64,000 bases of DNA from Cellvibrio fontiphilus_A. Lineage in GTDB: Bacteria > Pseudomonadota > Gammaproteobacteria > Pseudomonadales > Cellvibrionaceae. Shown here piece after piece: positions 1 to 8,041 of the stretch (the first letter of the stretch is position 1; every line of letters starts with the position of its first letter). The DNA is taken from assembly GCF_042646205.1 (NCBI RefSeq), contig NZ_JBHRTF010000006.1, forward strand, positions 186,001-250,000, written 5' to 3'. The translations under genes and the position numbers were made by a program. Under the pieces are notes generated by a model, which saw nothing but the letters and a program-made list of their open reading frames with translations, searched no databases and had not been told where the DNA came from.

Positions 1-468
1 TATTAATGGCATAAGGCTGCCGAGTACGTCATCCACCAAGGCTTGTCGCGGTTTGTTGATTTTATGTGCGATATGTTTGGTTGAGTTCAGTATTTTTTTG
101 GCGGTTTCATATTCAAATAACGGTGGCGGATTGTTGCCGTGCAATCGCTCGCGAATATGTTGTGGCAAAAAGGGGTTTTCACCGCTGGCTTTGGCAAGTG
201 GGCGAGCCATGTTTTGGGGCGTTTGCAGGGGTTTTGTCTGCATAAATGGCTGTTGGCGCGCCTGGTTTGGCTCGTCACCAAATAAGGAAGTCTGGCCCGG
301 TAGTACAGACGGGTTATGAACTTGTGTCGCCGAGGGGGCGGGTGGTTCTTCCTGAAAGCTCTGATCAATAGCCTGCAAGATAGGGATGTCATCCTCTTCC
401 AAAAGCAGGCCTTTGATAGATTCAAGTTCTTGTAAAATTTCGGCTTTGGTTTTATTGCTATTGGCCAT
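1..468 (-). CDS. Conserved hypothetical protein upstream of holC, incomplete at window edge
   Basis: An open frame of 156 codons starts at the ATG at 468 and runs off the left edge without a stop, so the C-terminus is missing. The start reads MANSNKTKAEILQELESIK, followed by an acidic stretch with EEDDIPIL, a proline- and glutamine-rich linker (about residues 40-90), and a second conserved-looking part containing NPFLPQHIRERL. It lies 34 bp upstream of holC on the same strand. In Pseudomonas a small uncharacterised gene sits between holC and valS, and this seems to be its counterpart. No catalytic motif is visible. Function unknown; a link to the polymerase III chi subunit is suggested only by position. 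Confidence 0.75.
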   Translation of the reverse strand, partial: MANSNKTKAEILQELESIKGLLLEEDDIPILQAIDQSFQEEPPAPSATQVHNPSVLPGQTSLFGDEPNQARQQPFMQTKPLQTPQNMARPLAKASGENPFLPQHIRERLHGNNPPPLFEYETAKKILNSTKHIAHKINKPRQALVDDVLGSLMPLI

Positions 469-502
469 AATATTTTTTACCTGATGCTTGCTGCCGGGTA
501 AA

Positions 503-922
503 TTACAGCTTGCGAGTTTCAATAGGGTAGCCGCGCTGCTTATAAAAACTGAACCTTTCGCGGCTGGTTTGCAGGCTCAGCGGTTCCTGGATTACCACTT
601 CAATCAGGCGCTCAAAGCGACTGAAATAGGCAGGTATGGTTTTGCTCAAGTTAAGCAATAAACCCTGGTGATCTCCAGTTTGATCATTGAAGGTAATTTC
701 TACCGGAGCTGGTTTGCCGGCGTTAATCAGCTGGTGTGGTACAAAACTTTCCGGTTTGAACGTCCACAACAGTTGATCAAACTGACGGGCCTCTGCTTCT
801 GTATCCATCGCCACCAGAGTTCTCATGCCCAGTCGCTGTACCTTGTCGATCAGGCGGCACGCAAACAACCAGCGGGCTTCGCTGGTTGCTTCGGGCAGTA
901 CATAAAAATCAATCTGCGTCAT
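503..922 (-). CDS. holC: DNA polymerase III subunit chi
   Basis: 139 residues, about the normal size of HolC (E. coli 147). It opens with MTQIDFYVLPEAT, the usual first strand of the family, and keeps the pattern of the chi fold, including the AMDTEAEARQFDQLLWTF segment (E. coli has a comparable DxLLW-type motif). Chi links the clamp loader (through psi, HolD) to single-stranded DNA-binding protein at the replication fork. Its start codon overlaps the pepA stop by four bases (ATGA), so the two are translationally coupled, as in many gammaproteobacteria where pepA-holC-valS form one transcript. Confidence 0.93.
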   Translation of the reverse strand: MTQIDFYVLPEATSEARWLFACRLIDKVQRLGMRTLVAMDTEAEARQFDQLLWTFKPESFVPHQLINAGKPAPVEITFNDQTGDHQGLLLNLSKTIPAYFSRFERLIEVVIQEPLSLQTSRERFSFYKQRGYPIETRKL

Positions 923-2562
923 TTGGTTTTGCTGGAGTTAATTTGATTCAACAGGAATTGCACCAGTAGCGGAACCGGGCGTCCCGTTGCGCCTTTTGCT
1001 CCACCAGAGCGCCAGGCTGTGCCGGCGATATCCAAATGTGCCCAGTCAAACTTTTTGGCAAAACGTGACAGGAAACAGGCCGCGGTCACACTGCCAGCCT
1101 CGCGACCACCAATGTTAGCCATATCGGCAAAATTGCTGTCCAGTTGCTTCTGGTACTCATCCCACAACGGCATTTGCCAGGCTCGGTCTGCCGCTTCATC
1201 ACCGGCAGCCAGAAGTGCTTTGGCTAGTGTGTCGCTGTTACTGAACAGGCCGGTAGCATGGTTGCCCAAGGCAATAACACAGGCGCCGGTCAGGGTGGCT
1301 ATATCAATTACTGCTTTGGGTTTGAAACGCTCGGTGTAGGTGAGGGCATCGCAAAGTACCAAGCGGCCTTCGGCATCTGTATTTAATATCTCGATGGTTT
1401 GGCCAGACATAGAGGTCACTATGTCGCCGGGTTTGGTGGCGCCGCCGCTAGGCATGTTTTCGGTGGCCGCAATCACACCAACCACATTGATTGGCAGTGC
1501 CAGGTCTATCAGCGTTTGGAAAGCGCCGAGCACACTGGCTGCGCCGCACATGTCATATTTCATTTCGTCCATGGCTGCGCCCGGTTTTAGACTGATGCCG
1601 CCGGTATCAAAGGTAATGCCTTTGCCTACCAGGGCGACCGGAGCTTGTTTTTGCCCTGCGCCCTTGTATTCCAGCACTATCAACTTTGCCGGTTGATCGC
1701 TACCTGCGGCGACTGACAGGAAAGATCCCATACCCAATTCCTTGAGTTGTTTTTCTTCCAGCACATTAACGGTGAGTTTGTTATGGCTGCGCCCCAGTTT
1801 TTTGGCTTGATCCGCGAGATAGCTGGGGGTGCAAATGTTGCCAGGTAAATCCCCTAATTCCCTTGCCAGGTTGACGCCTTTGGCAATGGCTTGCCCTAAT
1901 GTCAGGCCTTTATTTGCCTCGGCAACTTCGGTTTTGTTGGCAGCAAAGATAACTTTTTTTAATTGAAGGCTTACTTCTGCCGGTTTGCTTTTGAGTTTGT
2001 CGGCGCGATAGTCGAGTAGGCTTAACTGTTCTGCTACCTGACGCGCTTGCCAGGACTGCGATTGTTGATGCACGACCACATCACTCAGATCTAAGGTTAA
2101 ATCTTTACAGGGAGTAGCACGCAGAGCATCGGCGATTTTCTGTACGGCTTTGCGAAAGTTATCTGCAGTTACCGCACCTTCCTTTGTCGCTCCCAAGCCC
2201 AGCACCAACAGGCGCTCAGCGGCAATACCTTGCGGGTTTAACAGCAATAAGGTTTGCCCGGCTTTTCCCTGAAAGTTTTCACGTTTAAGCAGCGCTTCCA
2301 ATTGTTGTGCATCGGCCGCATTAATTGCATTGCCGGCAGCGGTTAGTTTCAAGCCTTCGTAGCAGCCAATAACCAGGCAGTCGGAGTTTTGCGTAACAGG
2401 GTCAAGGGTTTTGCTAGTGAATTGAATCAGGTTATTTTTTGCGCTGGTCTTTGCCTGCTGGTTTGCAGTTTTGCCCAGGCTTTTGGAACCTGTGTTTTCA
2501 GTACTTTTAGTGACGGTTTTTTTGGCGGTACTTTTCTTTGAGGTACTTTTAGCGGAGGTCAT
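919..2562 (-). CDS. pepA: Leucyl aminopeptidase (M17) with a long basic N-terminal tail
   Basis: 547 residues, roughly 45 more than E. coli PepA (503). The C-terminal catalytic domain carries the M17 signature NTDAEGRL and the metal/catalytic segment GKGITFDTGGISLKPG, so it should be a two-metal cytosolic exopeptidase removing N-terminal residues from peptides. A ribosome-binding site AAGGA lies 7 bases before the ATG. The first 45 residues are unusual: rich in Lys, Ser, Thr and Ala with histone-H1-like KKSTAKK patterns, and probably disordered. E. coli PepA also binds DNA (Xer recombination, carAB control), so a basic tail could serve nucleic-acid binding, but that is inference. First gene of the pepA-holC transcript. 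Confidence 0.96.
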   Translation of the reverse strand: MTSAKSTSKKSTAKKTVTKSTENTGSKSLGKTANQQAKTSAKNNLIQFTSKTLDPVTQNSDCLVIGCYEGLKLTAAGNAINAADAQQLEALLKRENFQGKAGQTLLLLNPQGIAAERLLVLGLGATKEGAVTADNFRKAVQKIADALRATPCKDLTLDLSDVVVHQQSQSWQARQVAEQLSLLDYRADKLKSKPAEVSLQLKKVIFAANKTEVAEANKGLTLGQAIAKGVNLARELGDLPGNICTPSYLADQAKKLGRSHNKLTVNVLEEKQLKELGMGSFLSVAAGSDQPAKLIVLEYKGAGQKQAPVALVGKGITFDTGGISLKPGAAMDEMKYDMCGAASVLGAFQTLIDLALPINVVGVIAATENMPSGGATKPGDIVTSMSGQTIEILNTDAEGRLVLCDALTYTERFKPKAVIDIATLTGACVIALGNHATGLFSNSDTLAKALLAAGDEAADRAWQMPLWDEYQKQLDSNFADMANIGGREAGSVTAACFLSRFAKKFDWAHLDIAGTAWRSGGAKGATGRPVPLLVQFLLNQINSSKTK

Positions 2563-2731
2563 AAGGTGTCCTTTATGGATGCTAGGGCAATTGATAATTC
2601 GCTCAAGACAAATCGGGCGCTGTGCGTGATAATGCCACAGTTTTTAGCGTTTATGGCGGCAAAATGTGGCATCAGCGGAACCTTGAAAAGAGGTTTGTGT
2701 CACTAGCCTGAAATCTTGCTACGACAAGGTT

Positions 2732-3868
2732 ATGCACAACGCCATGCTTACCGACAGGATTAGTCCATTGATTATTTTTCGATACCTCTCGCGTGATTTA
2801 TTGGTTACTGCGCTGGCTGTAAGTGCAGTGCTGTTAACCATTTTCCTCTCAGGCAAATTTGGCGATTACCTTGATGATGCCGCTGAAGGCAAACTTGCGG
2901 TGGATGTGTTGTTTACCATCATCACTTATCGCATGCCCAACTTGTTGGAATTGATATTGCCGCTTGGATTTTATTTGGCAGTACTTCTGGCCTATGGGCG
3001 TATGTATATCGAAAGTGAGATGGTGGTTTTATCGGCGACAGGTATGAGTCAGTGGCAGCTGGTGCGCATGACCATGGTGCCTGCAATTATTGTCGCTGCG
3101 ATTGTGGCCCTGTTCAGTTTTTGGTTGAGCCCTTTGGGGGCGCAAATGACCCAGCAAGTACTGACCGAGCAGCGCAATCGCAGTGAGTTTGAAAGTCTGC
3201 AGCAAGGGCGATTTCAAGCCATAGGCCAAGGGCGCATCATGACCTATGTGCAACAGGTGAGTGAAGACAACAAGTTGCTGCAGAATGTATTTGTTGCCCA
3301 GCGTGATTCGCAATACGGCTCGACGATTGTTGTCGCACAAACCGGAACTCAAGCTTACAACCCCGAATATGGCCAGCGTTATCTTGTGTTGAATAATGGA
3401 TATCGCTACGAGGGTTTGCCGGGAACTAATGAATTCACCATCACCAGTTTTAGCGAGTGGGGCAGGTATTTGCCGCCCACGACCAGTGCTGCTGAAATTG
3501 AAAGTGAGTCAGATGCAAAAACAACAGCGGCACTTTTTGCGGCGGACGATCTGGAAAGTAAAGCGACCTTGCAATGGCGCTTGTCCATGCCGCTTATGGT
3601 GTTGATTGCCACCTTGTTTGCAGTGCCGTTAAGCAAAACTAACCCGCGGCAAGGGCGTTATCTAAAAATGCTACCAGCAATTCTGATTTATATCTTTTAC
3701 CTTGCTTTTTTAATTAACGCGCGCAGTGCGGTGAGCGAAGGTGATCTGCATTACAACCTCGGCTTGTGGGTGGTGCATATTCCGTTTTTAGTATTGGGGC
3801 TGTTGATGCTCAATTGGCAGGCTTTATTTCTGTCGCGTGCCAAAGTAGTTGGAGGTGCTCGTGTCTAA
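2732..3868 (+). CDS. lptF: LPS export system permease LptF
   Basis: 378-residue inner-membrane protein of the YjgP/YjgQ family. Hydrophobic segments occur near residues 25-45, 65-90 and 108-130, then a soluble periplasmic beta-jellyroll (about 140-280), then three more membrane spans, the LptF/LptG layout. LptF and LptG with the ATPase LptB pull lipopolysaccharide out of the inner membrane and pass it to LptC/LptA. The motif SATGMSQWQL is typical for the coupling-helix region. Start: ATG at 2732 follows an AAGG only two bases away, which is short; an internal ATG at 2744 is the alternative. The gene is divergent from pepA with a 169-bp gap and overlaps lptG. Confidence 0.95.
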   Translation: MHNAMLTDRISPLIIFRYLSRDLLVTALAVSAVLLTIFLSGKFGDYLDDAAEGKLAVDVLFTIITYRMPNLLELILPLGFYLAVLLAYGRMYIESEMVVLSATGMSQWQLVRMTMVPAIIVAAIVALFSFWLSPLGAQMTQQVLTEQRNRSEFESLQQGRFQAIGQGRIMTYVQQVSEDNKLLQNVFVAQRDSQYGSTIVVAQTGTQAYNPEYGQRYLVLNNGYRYEGLPGTNEFTITSFSEWGRYLPPTTSAAEIESESDAKTTAALFAADDLESKATLQWRLSMPLMVLIATLFAVPLSKTNPRQGRYLKMLPAILIYIFYLAFLINARSAVSEGDLHYNLGLWVVHIPFLVLGLLMLNWQALFLSRAKVVGGARV

Positions 3869-4919
3869 AATCACTGCCTATATATCGCGCACCGTTTTTT
3901 ATGCAATCGCAATGACCTTACTGGTTTTTATTGCGTTGGATTTTATTTTTGGTTTGATTGCCCAGCTGGAAAAAACATCGGGTGCCTATACCGCGCTGGA
4001 AGCCTTTTATTACATGTCGCTTACTGTACCGCGCCGTTTGTATGATCTTATTCCATACTCTTGTTTGATCGGTTGCCTTGCCGGACTTGGACTCTTGGCT
4101 AGCAGTAGTGAGTTGGTGGTGGTTCGTGCTGCCGGGGTGTCGGTAAGGCGTATTACTTGGATCGCGCTGCGCCCGGCGATTATTTTTATTGCAGTGGCCT
4201 TGTTGCTTGGTGAGTTTGTTGCACCCTATACCGAGCAAATGGCCGATAACCGCCGGCATTATTTGAGATACAACACTACCCAGGCCGCGCCGCAAAATAT
4301 GTGGAATCGGGAAGGTAACGAATTCATGCACGTGAGTGCAGTTTTGCCTAATGGCGTTATCTATGGTCTGACGCGCTATAAGTTCGATGAACAGCAGCGA
4401 TTGCAGTCAGCCAGTTTTACCAAGCAGGCGCGTTATGAGGATGGGTATTGGCAGGAGCAGGATGTCTCGATAACGCATATAACCGCTGATGGTTTGCGCA
4501 ATGAAACTATACCATCGCGCCGTTGGGATACGCCGTTTACCCCTAATTTGTTCAATATTCTGGTGCTAAAACCGGAAGATCTGTCGATGCGTAATTTGCA
4601 CTACTACACAAACTATTTGCATGAGCAAAACTTGTCCGCTGGCAATTACAGCTTGGCTTTTTGGCAAAAAGCCCTGCAGCCACTTGCTACGGCCAGTTTG
4701 GTGCTGATCGCCATTTCGTTTATTTTTGGCCCCTTGCGCAGTGTGACTATGGGGCAGCGTATTTTTACCGGAGTAGTCTTCGGTGTTGTTTTTCTGCTGT
4801 TACAAAAGTTACTCGGACCATCAAGCTTGGTATTCGGATTCCCACCGATCATTGCGGTTTTGATTCCGATTAGCCTGTGTATCTTGTTGGGTTTGTACTT
4901 GCTTAATAGGGCGCGCTGA
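3861..4919 (+). CDS. lptG: LPS export system permease LptG
   Basis: Partner of LptF in the LptB2FG exporter: six membrane spans in two groups of three around a periplasmic jellyroll domain. About 352 residues. The frame is open from a TTG at 3849, but a GGAGG at 3851-3855 sits five bases before GTG 3861, and the protein then begins MSKITAYISRTVFYAIAMT as family members do, so GTG 3861 is preferred. It overlaps the lptF stop by 8 bases, indicating translational coupling. It converges with the RDD gene after a 30-bp gap with no clear intrinsic terminator. Confidence 0.95.
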   Translation: MSKITAYISRTVFYAIAMTLLVFIALDFIFGLIAQLEKTSGAYTALEAFYYMSLTVPRRLYDLIPYSCLIGCLAGLGLLASSSELVVVRAAGVSVRRITWIALRPAIIFIAVALLLGEFVAPYTEQMADNRRHYLRYNTTQAAPQNMWNREGNEFMHVSAVLPNGVIYGLTRYKFDEQQRLQSASFTKQARYEDGYWQEQDVSITHITADGLRNETIPSRRWDTPFTPNLFNILVLKPEDLSMRNLHYYTNYLHEQNLSAGNYSLAFWQKALQPLATASLVLIAISFIFGPLRSVTMGQRIFTGVVFGVVFLLLQKLLGPSSLVFGFPPIIAVLIPISLCILLGLYLLNRAR

Positions 4920-4949
4920 TCGCGTTGTGTTGATATTGCTTTTGCTGAT

Positions 4950-5453
4950 TTATTTTTTGGTTTTTGCCAATAATAAAACCCGGGTTTTGCTGAGTTTGTC
5001 GTGTAATGTCTGGCGCTCCGGGTTGATGTAAATAAGCCAATAGCCTGCCCCGAAAAGTAACATGGATACTGGTGCCAACACGCAGCGGACAGCAGCTTGT
5101 TTTAGGCTTGGTAAATCCATTGATTGGCTGTCGAACATTTTTATTCGCCAGGTTTTCATGCCAAGGGTTTGACCGGATTTGCACCAGAAATAACAAAAAA
5201 ATAAACACAGCGTTAAGATCCAGCCAATAAAAACCAGAATCCCCCAATGCCCCCAACTGACTCGCTCTCCAGTCGCTGGTGCGCCGTTGATTAATAGGTT
5301 GAGCCCGACCGCCAGGGCACCATACAAAATACTTACTGCCATCAGCAAAAGGCTGTCATAAACCATTGCTGCCAGCCTGCGTGCGAGGCTGGGTGCCTGG
5401 TATTGATCATTGTGTTGGGTGGTGGTTTTTGGTGTGTTCGCTGAGTTGGTCAT
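4950..5453 (-). CDS. RDD family membrane protein
   Basis: 167 residues with a polar N-terminus followed by SLARRLAAMVYDSLLL, the arginine/aspartate motif that names the RDD family, and three to four hydrophobic segments (about 33-60, 80-105, 135-160). The second conserved stretch GQTLGMKTWRIK is also present. RDD proteins are small inner-membrane proteins whose roles are mostly unknown; some are implicated in sodium/proton exchange. An RDD gene next to lptFG is also found in Pseudomonas. It lies 63 bp downstream of the cyclase-FHA gene on the same strand and may share its transcript. Function cannot be inferred further. Confidence 0.88.
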   Translation of the reverse strand: MTNSANTPKTTTQHNDQYQAPSLARRLAAMVYDSLLLMAVSILYGALAVGLNLLINGAPATGERVSWGHWGILVFIGWILTLCLFFCYFWCKSGQTLGMKTWRIKMFDSQSMDLPSLKQAAVRCVLAPVSMLLFGAGYWLIYINPERQTLHDKLSKTRVLLLAKTKK

Positions 5454-5516
5454 GGCGTTTTTGTGCGAGGCCTTTTGGAAGTTTTAGAGCCGGAGGGTTG
5501 GGTTCGTGTAAAGGTA

Positions 5517-6413
5517 TTAAAGCGAGAAATGAATCGCCCATTCGTGTTCACCGGTGAGTGTTTGGCCAAGTCCGATAAACCCTTTGCCCTGCAAAGGAAG
5601 CTCCTCGCGGCGTAAATAAATGGGTGGTTGATCTTCCTGATAAACGTAGGTGCCATTGGTTGAGTGATCAACTAACACATATTTGCCGCGCCGAAATTCT
5701 ATATGGCAGTGTTCACGCGATGCGAATTCGCTTTCGATGAGCAGTTGCGCTCTGTTGAGGTCGCGTCCTATGGCGAAGGGCGTCTGTTCGGGGAGTAATA
5801 AAGTCGTCCCTTTTTTTAACTGTAATTGCAGTTGAAATTTTTCGGCAAAACCAGTGATGTCATCCAATGGAACCACCATAGTGGCGCGGTTGTTGTTGCC
5901 TGTGTGTTCCCATTGCAAGCGATAGATAACAGTCTCTTCCTGCTCTCCCTTGATATTGATCCGGTCGAACATCTGACAGTCGCGGCGCAACTGTGGACTG
6001 AGGGCATCCACTGTTGCCTGGGTGATGACAATTTGATTGGCGCGGGCTATTTGTGCAACGCAGGCGGCGCTGTTGACCTGATCGCCAAAGACATCATCCG
6101 CAGTAATAAGCACCTCGCCATAAGCGATCCCGATTCGTATTCCCAGCTCTTTGAGGTGTGGCTCTTTGATGGCACGAAGTTGAATGGCGATGGCGGCTTC
6201 ACAGGCCTGGCCGGCCTTGTCAAAGCGCGCCATGATCTCATCGCCGATGGTTTTCACCAGCGTACCTTCATGCACTATGGTGAGTGCCGTCATAAATTGC
6301 ACACACTCGTCAATAATCGCCTTGGCAGATTCATTGCCGAGGCGTTTGTACAGCGCTGAGCTGCCAGAAACATCGGCAAACATAATTGCTTGTGGTTGGC
6401 TGTATTGATTCAT
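5517..6413 (-). CDS. Class III nucleotide cyclase domain fused to an FHA domain; catalytic Arg replaced
   Basis: 298 residues from the ATG at 6413 (the frame extends to a TTG at 6434, but no ribosome-binding site favours it). Residues about 8-180 form a class III adenylate/guanylate cyclase domain: metal-binding Asp14 (FADVSGS) and Asp58 (KTIGDE), adenine-selecting Lys54 and Asp111, and catalytic Asn114. The transition-state Arg expected four residues after that Asn is Cys118 (VNSAACV). Residues about 210-297 form an FHA phosphothreonine-binding domain with GRD, S-REHC and STNGTYV motifs. No membrane span, so cytosolic. It may sense phosphoproteins and make, or only bind, a cyclic nucleotide. 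Activity is uncertain because of the missing Arg. Confidence 0.88.
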   Translation of the reverse strand: MNQYSQPQAIMFADVSGSSALYKRLGNESAKAIIDECVQFMTALTIVHEGTLVKTIGDEIMARFDKAGQACEAAIAIQLRAIKEPHLKELGIRIGIAYGEVLITADDVFGDQVNSAACVAQIARANQIVITQATVDALSPQLRRDCQMFDRINIKGEQEETVIYRLQWEHTGNNNRATMVVPLDDITGFAEKFQLQLQLKKGTTLLLPEQTPFAIGRDLNRAQLLIESEFASREHCHIEFRRGKYVLVDHSTNGTYVYQEDQPPIYLRREELPLQGKGFIGLGQTLTGEHEWAIHFSL

Positions 6414-6529
6414 GTTGTGTCGATGGGGTGGCAAATATGGACGGGGGCAGGTGACGAATGATAGGCGCTTTGGCTGGTCTGCGCAAAACCATTCCTGCTG
6501 ATAGCAGTGAGGTGGTAAATACCGGGCAT

Positions 6530-6562
6530 AAAAAAAGAGCTTACATTGCTGTAAGCTCTTTT
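6530..6562 (-). terminator. Intrinsic terminator of the tRNA-Leu transcript
   Basis: Reading the minus strand, GAGCTTACA and TGTAAGCTC form a stem around a short loop, followed by a run of seven T. It sits 7 bases after the encoded CCA end of the tRNA, so it ends the single-gene tRNA transcript before the cyclase-FHA gene. Confidence 0.85.
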
Positions 6563-6568
6563 CGGATT

Positions 6569-6655
6569 TGGTGCCAGTGGTCGGACTCGAACCGACACGC
6601 TTTTAAGGGCGCCGGATTTTGAATCCGGTGCGTCTACCAATTCCGCCACACTGGC
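6569..6655 (-). tRNA. tRNA-Leu (anticodon CAA)
   Basis: The 87-nt minus-strand sequence folds as a class II tRNA. The acceptor arms GCCAGTG and CACTGGC pair, the anticodon stem CCGGA/TCCGG encloses the loop TTCAAAA with anticodon CAA at 6621-6619, there is a long variable arm typical of Leu, and the T arm contains GGTTCGAGTCC. The 3' CCA is encoded. It reads UUG leucine codons. It has its own promoter and terminator. Confidence 0.97.
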
Positions 6656-6666
6656 GAGTGGTGCGC

Positions 6667-6694
6667 ATTCTAATGATTTGAACTCTCCTGTCAA
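6667..6694 (-). promoter_or_regulatory. Sigma-70 promoter of tRNA-Leu
   Basis: On the minus strand a perfect -35 TTGACA (6694-6689) and -10 TAGAAT (6672-6667) are separated by 16 bp and followed directly by GCGC. A GC-rich discriminator of this kind is typical of stable-RNA promoters under stringent control. The tRNA 5' end begins 11 bases downstream. Confidence 0.85.
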
Positions 6695-6931
6695 ACACTA
6701 ATTTCAAAAATGATTTAAAACCGTTATTTGCTGAACGGTTTGGTTAAAAATTAGCTTTTCGTGAACAAAACTCTGTCGGCAACAGCCTGGAGCATCGGCA
6801 AGCCTCGCTAATTTAAACTTGGCGCAAATTGGTATACCCTTGCGCCCACTTTTTGGCAGTTAGCCGATTCTTATTTGTCGTTCCAGTCTGGAATTATCAT
6901 TCAACCTTTTTAAGTTTTTAAGTTCCTTCCT

Positions 6932-8017
6932 ATGCGTCGCCAGGATTTTTATTACGATTTGCCTGATGCCCTTATCGCCCGGATGCCAGCTGCCGAACGG
7001 CGCGGTAGTCGCCTGCTGCAGATGGATGGTGTTACCGGCAAGTTGCATCATGGCCAGTTTCCCGATCTGCTCAATCTTGTTGAGCCGGGTGATTTGATGG
7101 TGTTTAACAACACGCGGGTAATTCCAGCGCGTCTGTTTGGCCAGAAGACTTCCGGTGGTCAGGTGGAAATTTTAGTCGAGCGTGTTCTGGATAATCGCCG
7201 TGTGCTCGCCCATACGCGCGCCAGTAAAGCGCCAAAAGTGGGTTCACAGGTGATCTTGCAAGACGGAACTCGCGTGCAATTGGCTGCCCGTCAGGATGCA
7301 TTGTTTGAGTGGGAGTTCCTGGGGGATGATCCGGTGCTGGAAGTGCTTGAGCGCATCGGTCATATGCCATTGCCACCTTACATTGATCGTGAAGATGTGG
7401 CCGCGGATCGCGAGCGTTACCAAACAGTTTATGGGGAAAAGCAAGGTGCAGTCGCGGCGCCTACTGCTGGATTGCACTTTGATGAATTGATGTTGCAAGA
7501 GCTGCGTGCAAAGGGTGTGAATATCGCGTTTGTTACTTTACATGTGGGCGCAGGTACTTTTCAAAACATGCGCGTCGATAATATCGCCGAGCACCAGATG
7601 CATTCGGAAATTATGGATGTATCGGCGGAGGTCTGTGAACTGGTTCGAGCGACCAAGGCGGCGGGTAAGCGCGTAATCGCCGTGGGTACTACCAGCGTGC
7701 GCAGTTTGGAATCCGCAGCACAGGGCTTTGCTGATCCTGCGCAAAAGGGTGAGATTCATCCCTATCAGGGCGAAACTAACATTTTCATCTACCCCGGTTA
7801 CCGCTTTCAGGTGGTGGATGCACTGATCACCAATTTTCATTTGCCTGAATCCACGTTGATTATGCTGGTGTCTGCCTTTGCTGGTTATGGTTTTACTATG
7901 GCGGCTTATAGAGAAGCAGTAGCGCAGCAATACCGTTTTTTCAGCTATGGCGATGCCATGTTTATCACCCGCAATCCCGCCGCGGCCCAGCAGCCTGTTG
8001 GTCAGGCCCAGGCATAA
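6932..8017 (+). CDS. queA: S-adenosylmethionine:tRNA ribosyltransferase-isomerase
   Basis: 361 residues, near the E. coli length (356). It starts MRRQDFYYDLPDALIARMPA and shows the family blocks FNNTRVIPARL, PTAGLHFD, LHVGAGTF and TNFHLPESTL. QueA transfers the ribosyl group of S-adenosylmethionine to 7-aminomethyl-7-deazaguanine at position 34 of tRNAs with GUN anticodons, giving epoxyqueuosine. It stands 24 bp before tgt, which performs the preceding step, so the two form the usual queA-tgt operon. The 276-bp region upstream, back to the tRNA gene, holds a short AAACCGTT hairpin at 6718-6741 and no other gene. Confidence 0.97.
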   Translation: MRRQDFYYDLPDALIARMPAAERRGSRLLQMDGVTGKLHHGQFPDLLNLVEPGDLMVFNNTRVIPARLFGQKTSGGQVEILVERVLDNRRVLAHTRASKAPKVGSQVILQDGTRVQLAARQDALFEWEFLGDDPVLEVLERIGHMPLPPYIDREDVAADRERYQTVYGEKQGAVAAPTAGLHFDELMLQELRAKGVNIAFVTLHVGAGTFQNMRVDNIAEHQMHSEIMDVSAEVCELVRATKAAGKRVIAVGTTSVRSLESAAQGFADPAQKGEIHPYQGETNIFIYPGYRFQVVDALITNFHLPESTLIMLVSAFAGYGFTMAAYREAVAQQYRFFSYGDAMFITRNPAAAQQPVGQAQA

Positions 8018-8041
8018 GTACCCTACCTCAGAGAGAATATT

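Noticed and set aside
3849..3860. TTG 3849 as the lptG start
   Set aside because: The GGAGG ribosome site lies inside this extension and fits GTG 3861 instead.
5826..6359. Plus-strand ORF of 177 codons
   Set aside because: Antisense to the cyclase domain of the cyclase-FHA gene, which has clear motifs.
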